Assembly (NCBI GenBank): GCA_021829055.1
Contig: JAJZCS010000108.1
Coordinates: 1-6,757, forward strand
Direction: 5' to 3'
From: Pseudomonadota bacterium
GTDB taxonomy: Bacteria > Pseudomonadota > Alphaproteobacteria > Acetobacterales > Acetobacteraceae
Length of the DNA stretch: 6,757 nucleotides
The notes beneath the pieces are model-generated. The model ran no database searches. It was not told the DNA's origin and worked only from the letters and a program-made list of their open reading frames with translations. The position numbers and the translations under genes were made by a program. Numbering within the stretch: position 1 is the first letter of the stretch; each line of letters starts with the position of its first letter. This document shows, piece by piece, positions 1 to 6,297 of the stretch.

Positions 1-180
1 TAAGACTACGCGGAAGACGCAGCTCCTCCCTTCTCCACAAGTCTCCAAAACAGCCTTGTATATTTCAAGGATCTTTTGTTTGCTCCGAGCGGACCGATAT
101 AAATCCTCAGAGCTTCATGTTTTGAGGCCTAGACCCAAGGCGTCAATGCAGACAACGTTTCTTGGACCGATGAAACCTAC
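1..180. other. No supported gene
   Basis: This stretch lies downstream of the WD40 gene. On the minus strand a frame is open from about 114 to the window edge (reads SSEDLYRSARSKQKILEIYK and onward) but has no clear start and matches no family I recognise. A weak stem CCTCA/TGAGG with a 13-base loop occurs on the minus strand near 103-125 and is followed by ATTT. It could be a poor terminator for the operon, but I would not call it one. Confidence 0.4.
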
Positions 181-1254
181 TCATTTTTCTTCAAGCCTTG
201 ATGTAAAATCAACAACTGCCGCAAATCCAGCCTCGGTTCCAAAACCAAGCATGCTACCGTCCGGGCTCCAACCGAGTGCCGAGACGGAGCCACGACCAGG
301 AGATGCGATCGGCAGGATCCGTTCCCGAACAATGTCTGCGACGACGACCATTCCATCGCTAAACCCAGCCGCCACCACCTCATTACCGGGATGGCAGGCA
401 ATGTGGCGTACAATTGCCTGATTACGCCCTGCAAGTTCGACGGGCGCTTTACCCATGGGCCCACCTCCGAAGAATGGCCAAAGGATAATCGATTCGGCTC
501 CCGAGCTGGCCAGCCAACGGCCGGATGCAGAAAAGCCAATCGACTGGGGCTTGGCCGAGTAGCCGCTCATACGCATATGCTGGCCATCGGGCATACGCCA
601 GCCATGCAACGCATTTTCCTGCATGCCTGTGACGACGGCGGTAAAGGCGGGATGGATGGCAATGCCTATGTGGCTGCCCTTCCATTCGTGCAGTTGTGGC
701 TTGGTCTGTTCAGCCCGGACAAACCATATGGATGCACCATTGTAATGCGACGTTCCAATACGGCGCATTTTTGCGTCCAATACCAGCCCCGTGACGGTTG
801 AAGAGTGGTCAAGCGTGCGCAGTGTAGCACCGTCTGGGCCCAAGAGATGAACTGTCTTACCTACCGCAACCACGCGGATTGCATTCTTTTTATCGGGAAT
901 CGAGGTGACGTGCTCGACCCACTTCGTAGGAAACTTACCAATCTGGACCAGTTGTGACACGCCGCCTGGCTCTAGGCGGACCAACGACCCGTCATCGCCG
1001 CCAGCAAGGATTCCGTTGCTATCGAAATCTGCGGCGACAGTGAGGATTGCGCCATCAGTGGTCTTTGTTTCTGTCCAAGTTTTTGTCGACAGGTCTAGAA
1101 CCAAGAGACTGCCGCTGCCTAGCGCGAAGACGCCAAATTTGCTCGCGCGAGTAAACGCTAAGCTGGTGACAAACGCGTCACAGTCAAATGATACGCCACG
1201 CAAGCGGAGCATGGCATCGGGATCGGGATCGGGATCGGAAGTAATCGAGCTCAT
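181..1254 (-). CDS. WD40 repeat beta-propeller protein, paired with CobW GTPase
   Basis: Encodes a 357-residue protein without a signal peptide, so probably cytosolic. Seen: serial blades of WD40 character, each a hydrophobic-GS/DG turn followed by a strand, for example GSLLVLDLSTKTW, GDDGSLVRLE, SGRWLASSGAESIILW, SDGMVVVADI and, near the C-terminus, GWSPDGSMLGFGTEAGFAAVVDF. The length suits one seven-bladed propeller. Canonical WD dipeptides are mostly lost, as is common in bacterial members. Residues 7-13 are an Asp-Pro repeat (DPDPDPD) encoded by a hexanucleotide repeat. The ATG overlaps the stop of the CobW gene (ATGA), which fixes the start and suggests translational coupling. Family knowledge: WD40 propellers are protein-interaction scaffolds with no catalysis of their own. 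Inference: it may partner the CobW GTPase or its client. The exact substrate cannot be read from the sequence. Confidence 0.88.
   Translation of the reverse strand: MSSITSDPDPDPDAMLRLRGVSFDCDAFVTSLAFTRASKFGVFALGSGSLLVLDLSTKTWTETKTTDGAILTVAADFDSNGILAGGDDGSLVRLEPGGVSQLVQIGKFPTKWVEHVTSIPDKKNAIRVVAVGKTVHLLGPDGATLRTLDHSSTVTGLVLDAKMRRIGTSHYNGASIWFVRAEQTKPQLHEWKGSHIGIAIHPAFTAVVTGMQENALHGWRMPDGQHMRMSGYSAKPQSIGFSASGRWLASSGAESIILWPFFGGGPMGKAPVELAGRNQAIVRHIACHPGNEVVAAGFSDGMVVVADIVRERILPIASPGRGSVSALGWSPDGSMLGFGTEAGFAAVVDFTSRLEEK
1216..1238. repeat. ATCGGG hexanucleotide tandem repeat, 3.8 copies
   Basis: Three full ATCGGG units plus a partial fourth, inside the 5' end of the WD40 gene. On the minus strand it reads as GAT-CCC codons and gives the DPDPDPD segment at residues 7-13. 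Six-base units add or remove one Asp-Pro pair without changing frame. Confidence 0.9.
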
Positions 1255-2222
1255 GCGGCTATACAGCTTTCGAAGCCACGACGCAGCATCGGTCGATCTA
1301 GGTCACGGCCGATGAATACAATCCTGCTTTCACGTGCCACACCATCCTCCCAGGGACCGATGTAGCCGCCATCAGCCATCATGTGCACGGCTTGGAAGGC
1401 AAAGCGTTTGTCTTCATTTGCAAAAGCAAGAATACCCTTGGTCCGGAGCAGGTCCTGACCTTGAGTCGCCAATACGCCTCCGATCCAGCTATTGAACGAC
1501 TCGGCGTCCAGGGGCGATTGAATCTTAAGGCTTACACTTTGAACATGTTCGTCATGAACATGGGAATCGTCGTCAAGAAAATCGGGGGCAGTTTCGAGGA
1601 TGCGGCCAAGATCAAATGCGCTAAGGCCAAGCAGACGATCAATTGGCACATTCCCCCGCGTTGCGTGATGGAGCGCAGCAAAGCGGTTGATTGAGCGTAT
1701 ATCGCGCTCTACTTCCATGCGCTCGTCATCCGTAACCAGATCCAGTTTATTCAGAACGATTACGTCCGCAAAAGCAATCTGATCCTTCGCCTCATGACTG
1801 TCCGCAAGACGGGCGCGCAGATTTTTTGCGTCAGCCACAGTAATGATGGCATCGAGACGGGTTCTCGATTTCACATCTTCATCAACGAAGAACGTCTGGG
1901 CGACGGGCGACGGGTTCGCAAGGCCAGTCGTCTCGACAATAATGCCATCAAATCGGTCCCGACGCTTCATTAGACCATTAATGATACGGATAAGGTCACC
2001 ACGTACGGTACAGCAGATGCACCCATTGTTCATCTCAAAAACCTCCTCATCCGCGCCAACAACGAGATCATTATCGACGCCGCTCTCGCCGAATTCATTA
2101 ATGACTACTGCATAGCGCTTGCCATGTTTCTCGGAGAGAAGGCGGTTTAGAAGCGTGGTTTTACCTGCACCGAGGAATCCGGTGAGGACGGTGACGGGGA
2201 TGAGATCAGTAGTCTGGCTCAT
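1251..2222 (-). CDS. CobW/COG0523-family metallochaperone GTPase
   Basis: A 323-residue G3E-family P-loop GTPase. Seen, numbering from the chosen ATG: Walker A GFLGAGKT at 15-22, INEFGESGVDND at 41-52, the family metal-binding CxCC motif (GCICC, Cys68, Cys70, Cys71), ETTGLANP at 97-104, and the guanine-specificity motif NKLD at 158-161. A His-rich linker follows (HVHDEH, 221-226), then a CobW C-terminal domain to the end. All key motifs are present and length is normal. Family knowledge: these proteins couple GTP hydrolysis to delivery of Zn, Co or another metal; true CobW serves cobalamin synthesis. No cobalamin gene is nearby, so a zinc-type chaperone is as likely and no symbol is given. 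The frame extends three codons to a TTG at 2231, but the ATG at 2222 gives MSQTTDLIPVTVLTG, the usual family N-terminus. The ribosome binding site is weak (GAAAG, 9 bases upstream). First gene of an operon with the WD40 gene. Confidence 0.94.
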   Translation of the reverse strand: MSQTTDLIPVTVLTGFLGAGKTTLLNRLLSEKHGKRYAVVINEFGESGVDNDLVVGADEEVFEMNNGCICCTVRGDLIRIINGLMKRRDRFDGIIVETTGLANPSPVAQTFFVDEDVKSRTRLDAIITVADAKNLRARLADSHEAKDQIAFADVIVLNKLDLVTDDERMEVERDIRSINRFAALHHATRGNVPIDRLLGLSAFDLGRILETAPDFLDDDSHVHDEHVQSVSLKIQSPLDAESFNSWIGGVLATQGQDLLRTKGILAFANEDKRFAFQAVHMMADGGYIGPWEDGVARESRIVFIGRDLDRPMLRRGFESCIAA

Positions 2223-2250
2223 GTGGAACAACTTTCGAAGAAGAATAAGC

Positions 2251-2261
2251 TATCGCCGATA
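2251..2261. promoter_or_regulatory. Small inverted repeat TATCG-C-CGATA upstream of the CobW gene
   Basis: A perfect 5-base inverted repeat around one central base, about 30 bases upstream of the CobW ATG. Its position fits an operator or the 5' leader. It does not resemble the Zur or cobalamin-related signals I know. It is short enough to be chance. Confidence 0.15.
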
Positions 2262-2279
2262 TAAGCCCTGGGGGACGGC

Positions 2280-2294
2280 AAGAAAAGTTTTCTT
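2280..2294. promoter_or_regulatory. 15-base palindrome upstream of the CobW gene, possible operator
   Basis: AAGAAAA-G-TTTTCTT is a perfect inverted repeat with 7-base arms, 58-72 bases upstream of the CobW ATG, in the expected promoter zone for the minus-strand operon. Symmetry of this size suits a dimeric regulator, but AT-rich palindromes also arise by chance and no regulator is encoded nearby. No clear -35/-10 pair was identified. Confidence 0.22.
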
Positions 2295-2375
2295 CGCCAA
2301 AAGAATTTTTGTTGCTAGTCTTAAAAGGCTGGCAAGGGAGCACAAGTATCCGCCGTCACCTACCGGAAAGTCGAA

Positions 2376-2653
2376 CTAAGTTAGGGAGATTTTGGCTGCG
2401 TCAACCAGATCAGATGCGTAGCCTCCACGCGCTGGAAGAGCCGCCGCGACTGCGCTCACCGCAACTCTGCGTTGACCAGAAAACCGGATAGTCCGCGGCA
2501 AGGGCCACGTCATCAGACCGTTCGGAAGCCAGCAGAAACTTTTGTTATTCTGGCGGCCACAATGCACAAGCCAAACGGTAGATTGTTCTCATCAAACGTG
2601 ATGACGGCGACAACATACCTCTTAACAACCGATGCAGTTGCTATTTTTTCCAT
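2376..2653 (-). pseudogene. Possible remnant of a small unidentified gene
   Basis: Two overlapping open minus-strand segments in different frames look more protein-like than random. The first runs from an ATG at 2653 (MEKIATASVVKRYVVAVITF..., 46 codons, stop at 2513). The second ends at 2376 with RRVAVSAVAAALPARGGYASDLVDAAKISLT. Between them a third frame reads RSDDVALAADYPVFWSTQ without a stop. Joined by two frame changes they would give one protein of about 90 residues. I recognise no family, and the call rests only on amino-acid texture and on the decay of the nearby phaC. It may equally be non-coding. Confidence 0.2.
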
Positions 2654-2714
2654 CCTTGCCCTAGGCAAATACTGAAACGATCAAGCGTTTACCAATCGGT
2701 CAACACGACAATTG

Positions 2715-2737
2715 TTCGTTCTTTCATCCTGAACGAA
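2715..2737. other. Inverted repeat spanning the glycosyltransferase stop codon
   Basis: TTCGTTC (2715-2721) and GAACGAA (2731-2737) are 7-base complementary arms around a 9-base loop that contains part of the stop codon region. On the minus-strand transcript the stem is not followed by a U-run (next bases CAATTG), so it is not a standard intrinsic terminator. It might stabilise the 3' end of the message. Confidence 0.25.
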
Positions 2738-3779
2738 GGATCCCAAGGCGAAGCCCAATGATCGCAGTATCATAGGCAGCCGCCTGGGTACGGCCAAGAT
2801 TAGCCAAGCGAGCACGCTCGGCTTCGCTGTCCGCAAGAGCCGTTATTGCGCGTGTGAGTGCTCCAACATCGCCTGGCACAAACAAAATACCCGCATCGCC
2901 TACCAATTCCGGTAATCCGCCCGTATTTGCTGCGATCAGGGCGCTGCCGCTAGCCATAGCTTCCAAGGCCGTAAGGCCAAATGGCTCGGGCCATCGGCTA
3001 GGAACGACAACGATTGCGGCAGCCGCCATTGCCGAAAGCACGTAACGATGTGGCTGCGGTCCCTCGAATATAATGTCCGCAGCCACAGCCCCAGCACGCA
3101 TCTGTTGAACGAACGTTGTTTCCGGGCTGTCAGGCCCAAAGCGGTCCCCACCGATGATCCGTGCGGACCAACCGGGCAAACGTGGCAATGCAATCTTACA
3201 GGCGGAAATAAAATCCTGCACCCCCTTTTCAGCTACAATGCGGCCAACAAAAAGGATCTCTTGGCGCCGAACGGATGACGGTGTAGGCAGATCGTCCAAA
3301 GTCAGCGGGTTAGGTAACGTCACTAGATTTTGATCTTCAATGAGTCCCGTCCGGTAACGATCGCGCAAATAAGTAGAAACACAGACAACGTGATGCACAC
3401 GACGGAGCGTTGCAGCACGTTGCACCCTTCTTCGCAAACCGCGCATGGTCAATGGGTCATTGTGCAGGAATAGGAGAACCCTCGTTCCCGGCATCATCCA
3501 CGCGATGAGGCGGGCAAAACGCGGCTGTTGATGCACCTCAACCACTGAGGGGCGAAGCCGGATAAGGCCGCCTAGTACGCCCAGACCAAAGCCGAAGACC
3601 GACTCTCGACGAATTTCTACAAAACGGACACCCGAATAGGGTGCTGCCGACTGTTTCCCGCCGAAAACGACGGTTTCCTGATCAATGGACGCATGTCGAA
3701 AAGACACCATAGCAATTGCGCCCGCGCGGTCTGGTGCAAAACTTTCCCTTGCGGGTAGAATAATGGCGACCCTTGGCAT
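2724..3779 (-). CDS. Glycosyltransferase family 4 (GT-B fold)
   Basis: A complete 351-residue retaining glycosyltransferase. Seen: an N-terminal acceptor-side Rossmann domain opening with MPRVAIILPARESFAPDRAG, a VHQQPRFA segment at 82-89, VCVSTYLRDRY at 132-142, the inter-domain LPNP at 155-158, then the C-terminal nucleotide-sugar domain with ILFVGRIVAEKGV at 175-187. The GT4 EX7E motif is intact (EPFGLTALE, Glu265 and Glu273), followed by AMASGSALIAANTGGLPELV. Length is normal. Family knowledge: GT4 enzymes transfer a sugar from a nucleotide donor to cell-surface polysaccharide, lipid or glycoside acceptors; donor and acceptor cannot be told here. The start matches the family N-terminus although no good ribosome binding site precedes it. 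It begins 26 bases after the phaC stop, so it was probably cotranscribed with phaC, yet it carries no lesion. Confidence 0.92.
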   Translation of the reverse strand: MPRVAIILPARESFAPDRAGAIAMVSFRHASIDQETVVFGGKQSAAPYSGVRFVEIRRESVFGFGLGVLGGLIRLRPSVVEVHQQPRFARLIAWMMPGTRVLLFLHNDPLTMRGLRRRVQRAATLRRVHHVVCVSTYLRDRYRTGLIEDQNLVTLPNPLTLDDLPTPSSVRRQEILFVGRIVAEKGVQDFISACKIALPRLPGWSARIIGGDRFGPDSPETTFVQQMRAGAVAADIIFEGPQPHRYVLSAMAAAAIVVVPSRWPEPFGLTALEAMASGSALIAANTGGLPELVGDAGILFVPGDVGALTRAITALADSEAERARLANLGRTQAAAYDTAIIGLRLGILRSG

Positions 3780-3805
3780 GACGGATATTTACCGGTGCAA
3801 CTTGT

Positions 3806-5584
3806 TCAAACGGCGCGAACCTTGACGTAAAGACCGGGAGCCGCGCAAGTGGAACGAAGGGCACCATCCCCAGGTTTGATTGCGACCCAGCGCTGCCAGT
3901 CAGACCACCAGGAACCAGAAAACTCAATCGCGACTTCGAGCCGCCCTTCCGGCATGTCCGGCAGGCAGCAACTCACGAAATAATTATACTTTCCGCTTTG
4001 AGGAGGATTAACCATACCCGCAATGTGGCCTGACCCGGCGAGCACAAAGCGATTCTGCCCTCCCCATGCATTTGGCGCCCCAGTAAGTACTAGCCCAAGG
4101 CACGATGTGATCCTCTCTGCAGGAAAGGGAATACCCAGGCGCGGAAACGTTGCGCAGATCAATAGGCACACCCGCCAGAGAAATGCCGTTGGGCACGCTT
4201 GGCGAACTCTTCTGGTGCATGTTACGAATATAGAATGAATGCATTGTAGCTGGCATGCGTGTTGCGTCGGAAGTCCAGTACAGCAGATCAAACGGAAACG
4301 GGCCGTTCTCAAGAAGATGGTTATTGACAACAAAATTCCAGATGAGATCATTAGCACGAAGCATATTGAACGTTGTCATCATCTACATGGCTTCCATATG
4401 CCTCTTACGCTGCATACGCTCTTCGAGACTACGTATGCTGTCTTCATCAATGAAGATACTCAATTCTCCGACGTCGGAGAAATCAGTGAGGGTCGCAAGA
4501 AAGGTCGCTGCAGCAACACGATCATCGCACGTGACAACCATATAACCTAGCGTCGCCGCGAGCAGCGTGCCGACCAGACAGTAACCGATGGTCTTAACCC
4601 GACGTTCCCCAGCAGCTTATTCGATGGCACGGAACGCAGCAAACACACCGTCAGTCATATAGTCGCCGAAATCTTTTGCCGCGAGGCTCTCGTCAGGATT
4701 GATCCAACTTACAACAAAGACAGAGTGGCCCCGCGAAACAGACCAGAGAACGAAGCTGTTGTCCGGGTGAAGATCAAGAATGTAGGGCTTGTTGATCCAA
4801 GGAGGAGAGATCACCGGCTGGTGTCGTCGTACTTTTTCGGTGGGTGGAGTATATTGAATCAACTCCATAAAATCGTTATGAAAAACAACAGTTCCGGATG
4901 TCGTCGCGATGCTGCGACCAATTTCGAATGCGTATTCATCTGCCTTTTTTATTAGCAAACGGCCTTTTCCAGATTCGAGATCTCTCAACAAATTACTTAG
5001 TCTAAGAATGAGGTTCTCTCCACCGTTCGCGACGGTCTTTCGCAAGACACGGGTGTTAGTGAACGCAAAATTGAAGGGACCCATCGCGTCCGCAAATTGG
5101 CCTGCGAAAAAGATTGTTTCTGCACCGTCTTCGCGTCAATACAGATAACCTGACAAACAATATCTTAAACAGAATGCACCGAGAGCAAGTAACTCTGGCG
5201 GATAAAATCAAAGATCTCGTTGTCTCTCCGATAGGAGTCCTGAAAGCGCTTATCACCCTCTGCCTCAGCAACCACGGGCGCACACATGCCGCCCATTAGG
5301 CGTTGCGTGGAATATTGCCAAAGAGTAATATAATTCTGCCAAAATCCCATTTGCATTTCAAAGAACTGAGATGGATGAGCTGCACGCTGGGCCCCCATTC
5401 CGAGGAAAGCGCTACCGACAGAAGATGGACTGATCACACTCTCTCCGACGAGACCGGGGCCACCTGATGCTTTAGCACTGGCGACACGCTGTGCACGCAG
5501 CGCAATATCGGCCATGCTACCAACCGGCGCCACAGAACCTGCGGCGGAGGCGCGAGAGTTGGCAGAATTGTAGCGGTCAGCCAT
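3806..5584 (-). pseudogene. phaC: Class I poly(3-hydroxyalkanoate) synthase, multiply inactivated
   Basis: The intact enzyme polymerises (R)-3-hydroxyacyl-CoA into storage polyester on cytoplasmic granules. Four open pieces in order give the whole protein: MADRYNSANSRASAAG to IFDFIRQSYLLS (5584-5168); MGPFNFAFTNTRVLRKTVANGGENL to PPWINKPYILDL and SWINPDESLA (5084-4620); a piece with GYCLVG and LATLTDFSDVGELSIFIDED (4616-4386); and TTFNMLRANDLIWNFVVN to REDHIVPW, then in another frame RFVLAGSGHIAGMVNPP to YVKVRAV. Lesions: TAA at 5167-5165, a missing base in the A-run 5107-5111, TAA at 4619-4617, TAG at 4385-4383, and an extra base near 4061. The frameshifts cancel; repaired length is 592 residues, normal for class I. 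Catalytic Cys336, Asp492 and His520 remain encoded (repaired numbering), with Cys-Asp-His spacing like the known enzymes. The lipase-like box is altered. The segment around WVAIKPGDGA seems to lack about ten residues relative to typical synthases. Confidence 0.93.
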
Positions 5585-5589
5585 GGATG

Positions 5590-5596
5590 CTCCTTT
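5590..5596 (-). promoter_or_regulatory. Strong ribosome binding site of the phaC pseudogene
   Basis: AAAGGAG on the minus strand, 5 bases before the ATG at 5584. It fixes the phaC start and shows that translation initiation has not decayed along with the coding sequence. Confidence 0.75.
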
Positions 5597-5646
5597 CGGC
5601 CATTGGCGCCCCGCGCTACAAGGGCGGCGTTATCGATGAGGGGCAC

Positions 5647-6297
5647 GTGAGGTATACGATAAAAGCCGTGAAATACGAAAAGTGGTGGACTCTGTGTCTT
5701 GCTTTCGGCCTGCTGACCATGCTCGCGGGCTGCACCCGGCTTCCTGAGACCTTTGATCGCCTTGGTGGCGGGCATGCGCAAAATAATCACCCACCCCCAC
5801 CGGGGCTGGACGAACCGTATGGCAACCTCGCGTCCGTGCCTAAACGGCCACCGCAATTGCCTGCGACCTTGCGGCAATTGATCCGCGCCCGCCTGGAAGC
5901 GGCAAACGCACACCAGAACAAGCTTCCGGCGCCAGCAGGTACAACAGCAACTACGATGACAACGCCCTCTCCAGCTAGCCGCATCGCGCCCGTATTAATC
6001 GCATTTGCGCGTGGCTCTGCCATCATGCACGCCGAGGATAAAGCAAAACTTGTTTCCATAGCCGCGAGCCGTGGAAATGACGCCTTTCTCGCCGCAGGCT
6101 TTGCTGCTGGTCGGACCGCAACCTCCCTGCGCTTGGCCTTGCTTCGGGCGACCGCCGTGGCGAATGCGCTGACATTGAACGGCGTGCCTCCTTCAGCGAT
6201 CCGTCTTGCAGCTTTAACCGGTCCTCGCGGTGGCGCTGTCGAAGTGATATATAAACGCAAGCTGGAATCCGGCATGCCACATGAGGATAAACGATGA
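5647..6297 (+). CDS. Lipoprotein with OmpA-like C-terminal domain
   Basis: Predicted 216-residue envelope lipoprotein. Seen: a basic n-region, a hydrophobic segment ([12 protein letters not shown]) and a lipobox LAGC, with the acylated Cys at residue 29 from the GTG at 5647. Then comes a Pro-rich, low-complexity linker ([31 protein letters not shown]). The C-terminal domain reads [13 protein letters not shown], then [26 protein letters not shown] and [11 protein letters not shown], the layout of an OmpA-like peptidoglycan-binding domain. Where family members have the Asp that contacts diaminopimelate (usually GHTD), this one reads AAGFAAG, so binding may be weakened. The frame stays open back to 5491, but that would bury the signal peptide and overlap phaC. 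GTG 5647 has GAGG 5 bases upstream; GTG 5668 (MKYEKWW, 209 residues) is the alternative. It diverges from phaC over about 62 bases and overlaps the next gene by ATGA. Confidence 0.8.
   Translation: MRYTIKAVKYEKWWTLCLAFGLLTMLAGCTRLPETFDRLGGGHAQNNHPPPPGLDEPYGNLASVPKRPPQLPATLRQLIRARLEAANAHQNKLPAPAGTTATTMTTPSPASRIAPVLIAFARGSAIMHAEDKAKLVSIAASRGNDAFLAAGFAAGRTATSLRLALLRATAVANALTLNGVPPSAIRLAALTGPRGGAVEVIYKRKLESGMPHEDKR

Larger units (their letters stand above)
2223..2723. other. Intergenic region between the CobW and glycosyltransferase genes
   Basis: About 500 bases without a convincing gene. It must hold the promoter of the CobW-WD40 operon and any terminator of the glycosyltransferase gene, both of which are read on the minus strand. 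Contents I can point to are two small palindromes near the CobW start, a possible decayed small gene at 2376-2653, and a hairpin at the glycosyltransferase stop. No tRNA, small RNA or riboswitch fold was recognised. Confidence 0.5.

Noticed and set aside
391..801. Plus-strand open frames opposite the WD40 gene (also 56-421 and 905-1315)
   Set aside because: They are antisense shadows of a well-supported WD40 protein and show no family features.
2223..2400. Cobalamin riboswitch or Zur box before the CobW gene
   Set aside because: I looked for a B12-box-like conserved segment and for a Zur-type palindrome and found neither. The palindromes present do not match them.
2643..2660. Intrinsic terminator for the glycosyltransferase (TTGCC/GGCAA stem near a T-run)
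   Set aside because: The stem is only 5 base pairs, and on the minus-strand transcript the run is A, not U.
2472..2675. 67-residue plus-strand open frame in the gap
   Set aside because: No recognisable motif, no good ribosome binding site, and composition unlike the real genes.
4617..5084. Separate 155-residue protein within phaC
   Set aside because: It is the central N-terminal part of PhaC (MGPFNF to FAAFRAIE), with matching synthase sequence continuing in the same frame after its stop. It lacks the catalytic residues and any ribosome binding site of its own.
5165..5584. Independent 139-residue protein
   Set aside because: It is the PhaC N-terminal region ending at a premature stop. It may be translated, given the good ribosome binding site, but would be a dead fragment.
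3806..5584. Stop readthrough or programmed frameshifting to make an active PhaC
   Set aside because: Three unrelated stops and two frameshifts would all have to be bypassed, no recoding signals were seen, and the nucleophile box is also altered.
5491..5646. Longer N-terminus for the lipoprotein
   Set aside because: The open frame continues upstream, but this would place the signal peptide and lipobox some 60-80 residues inside the protein and overlap the phaC start.
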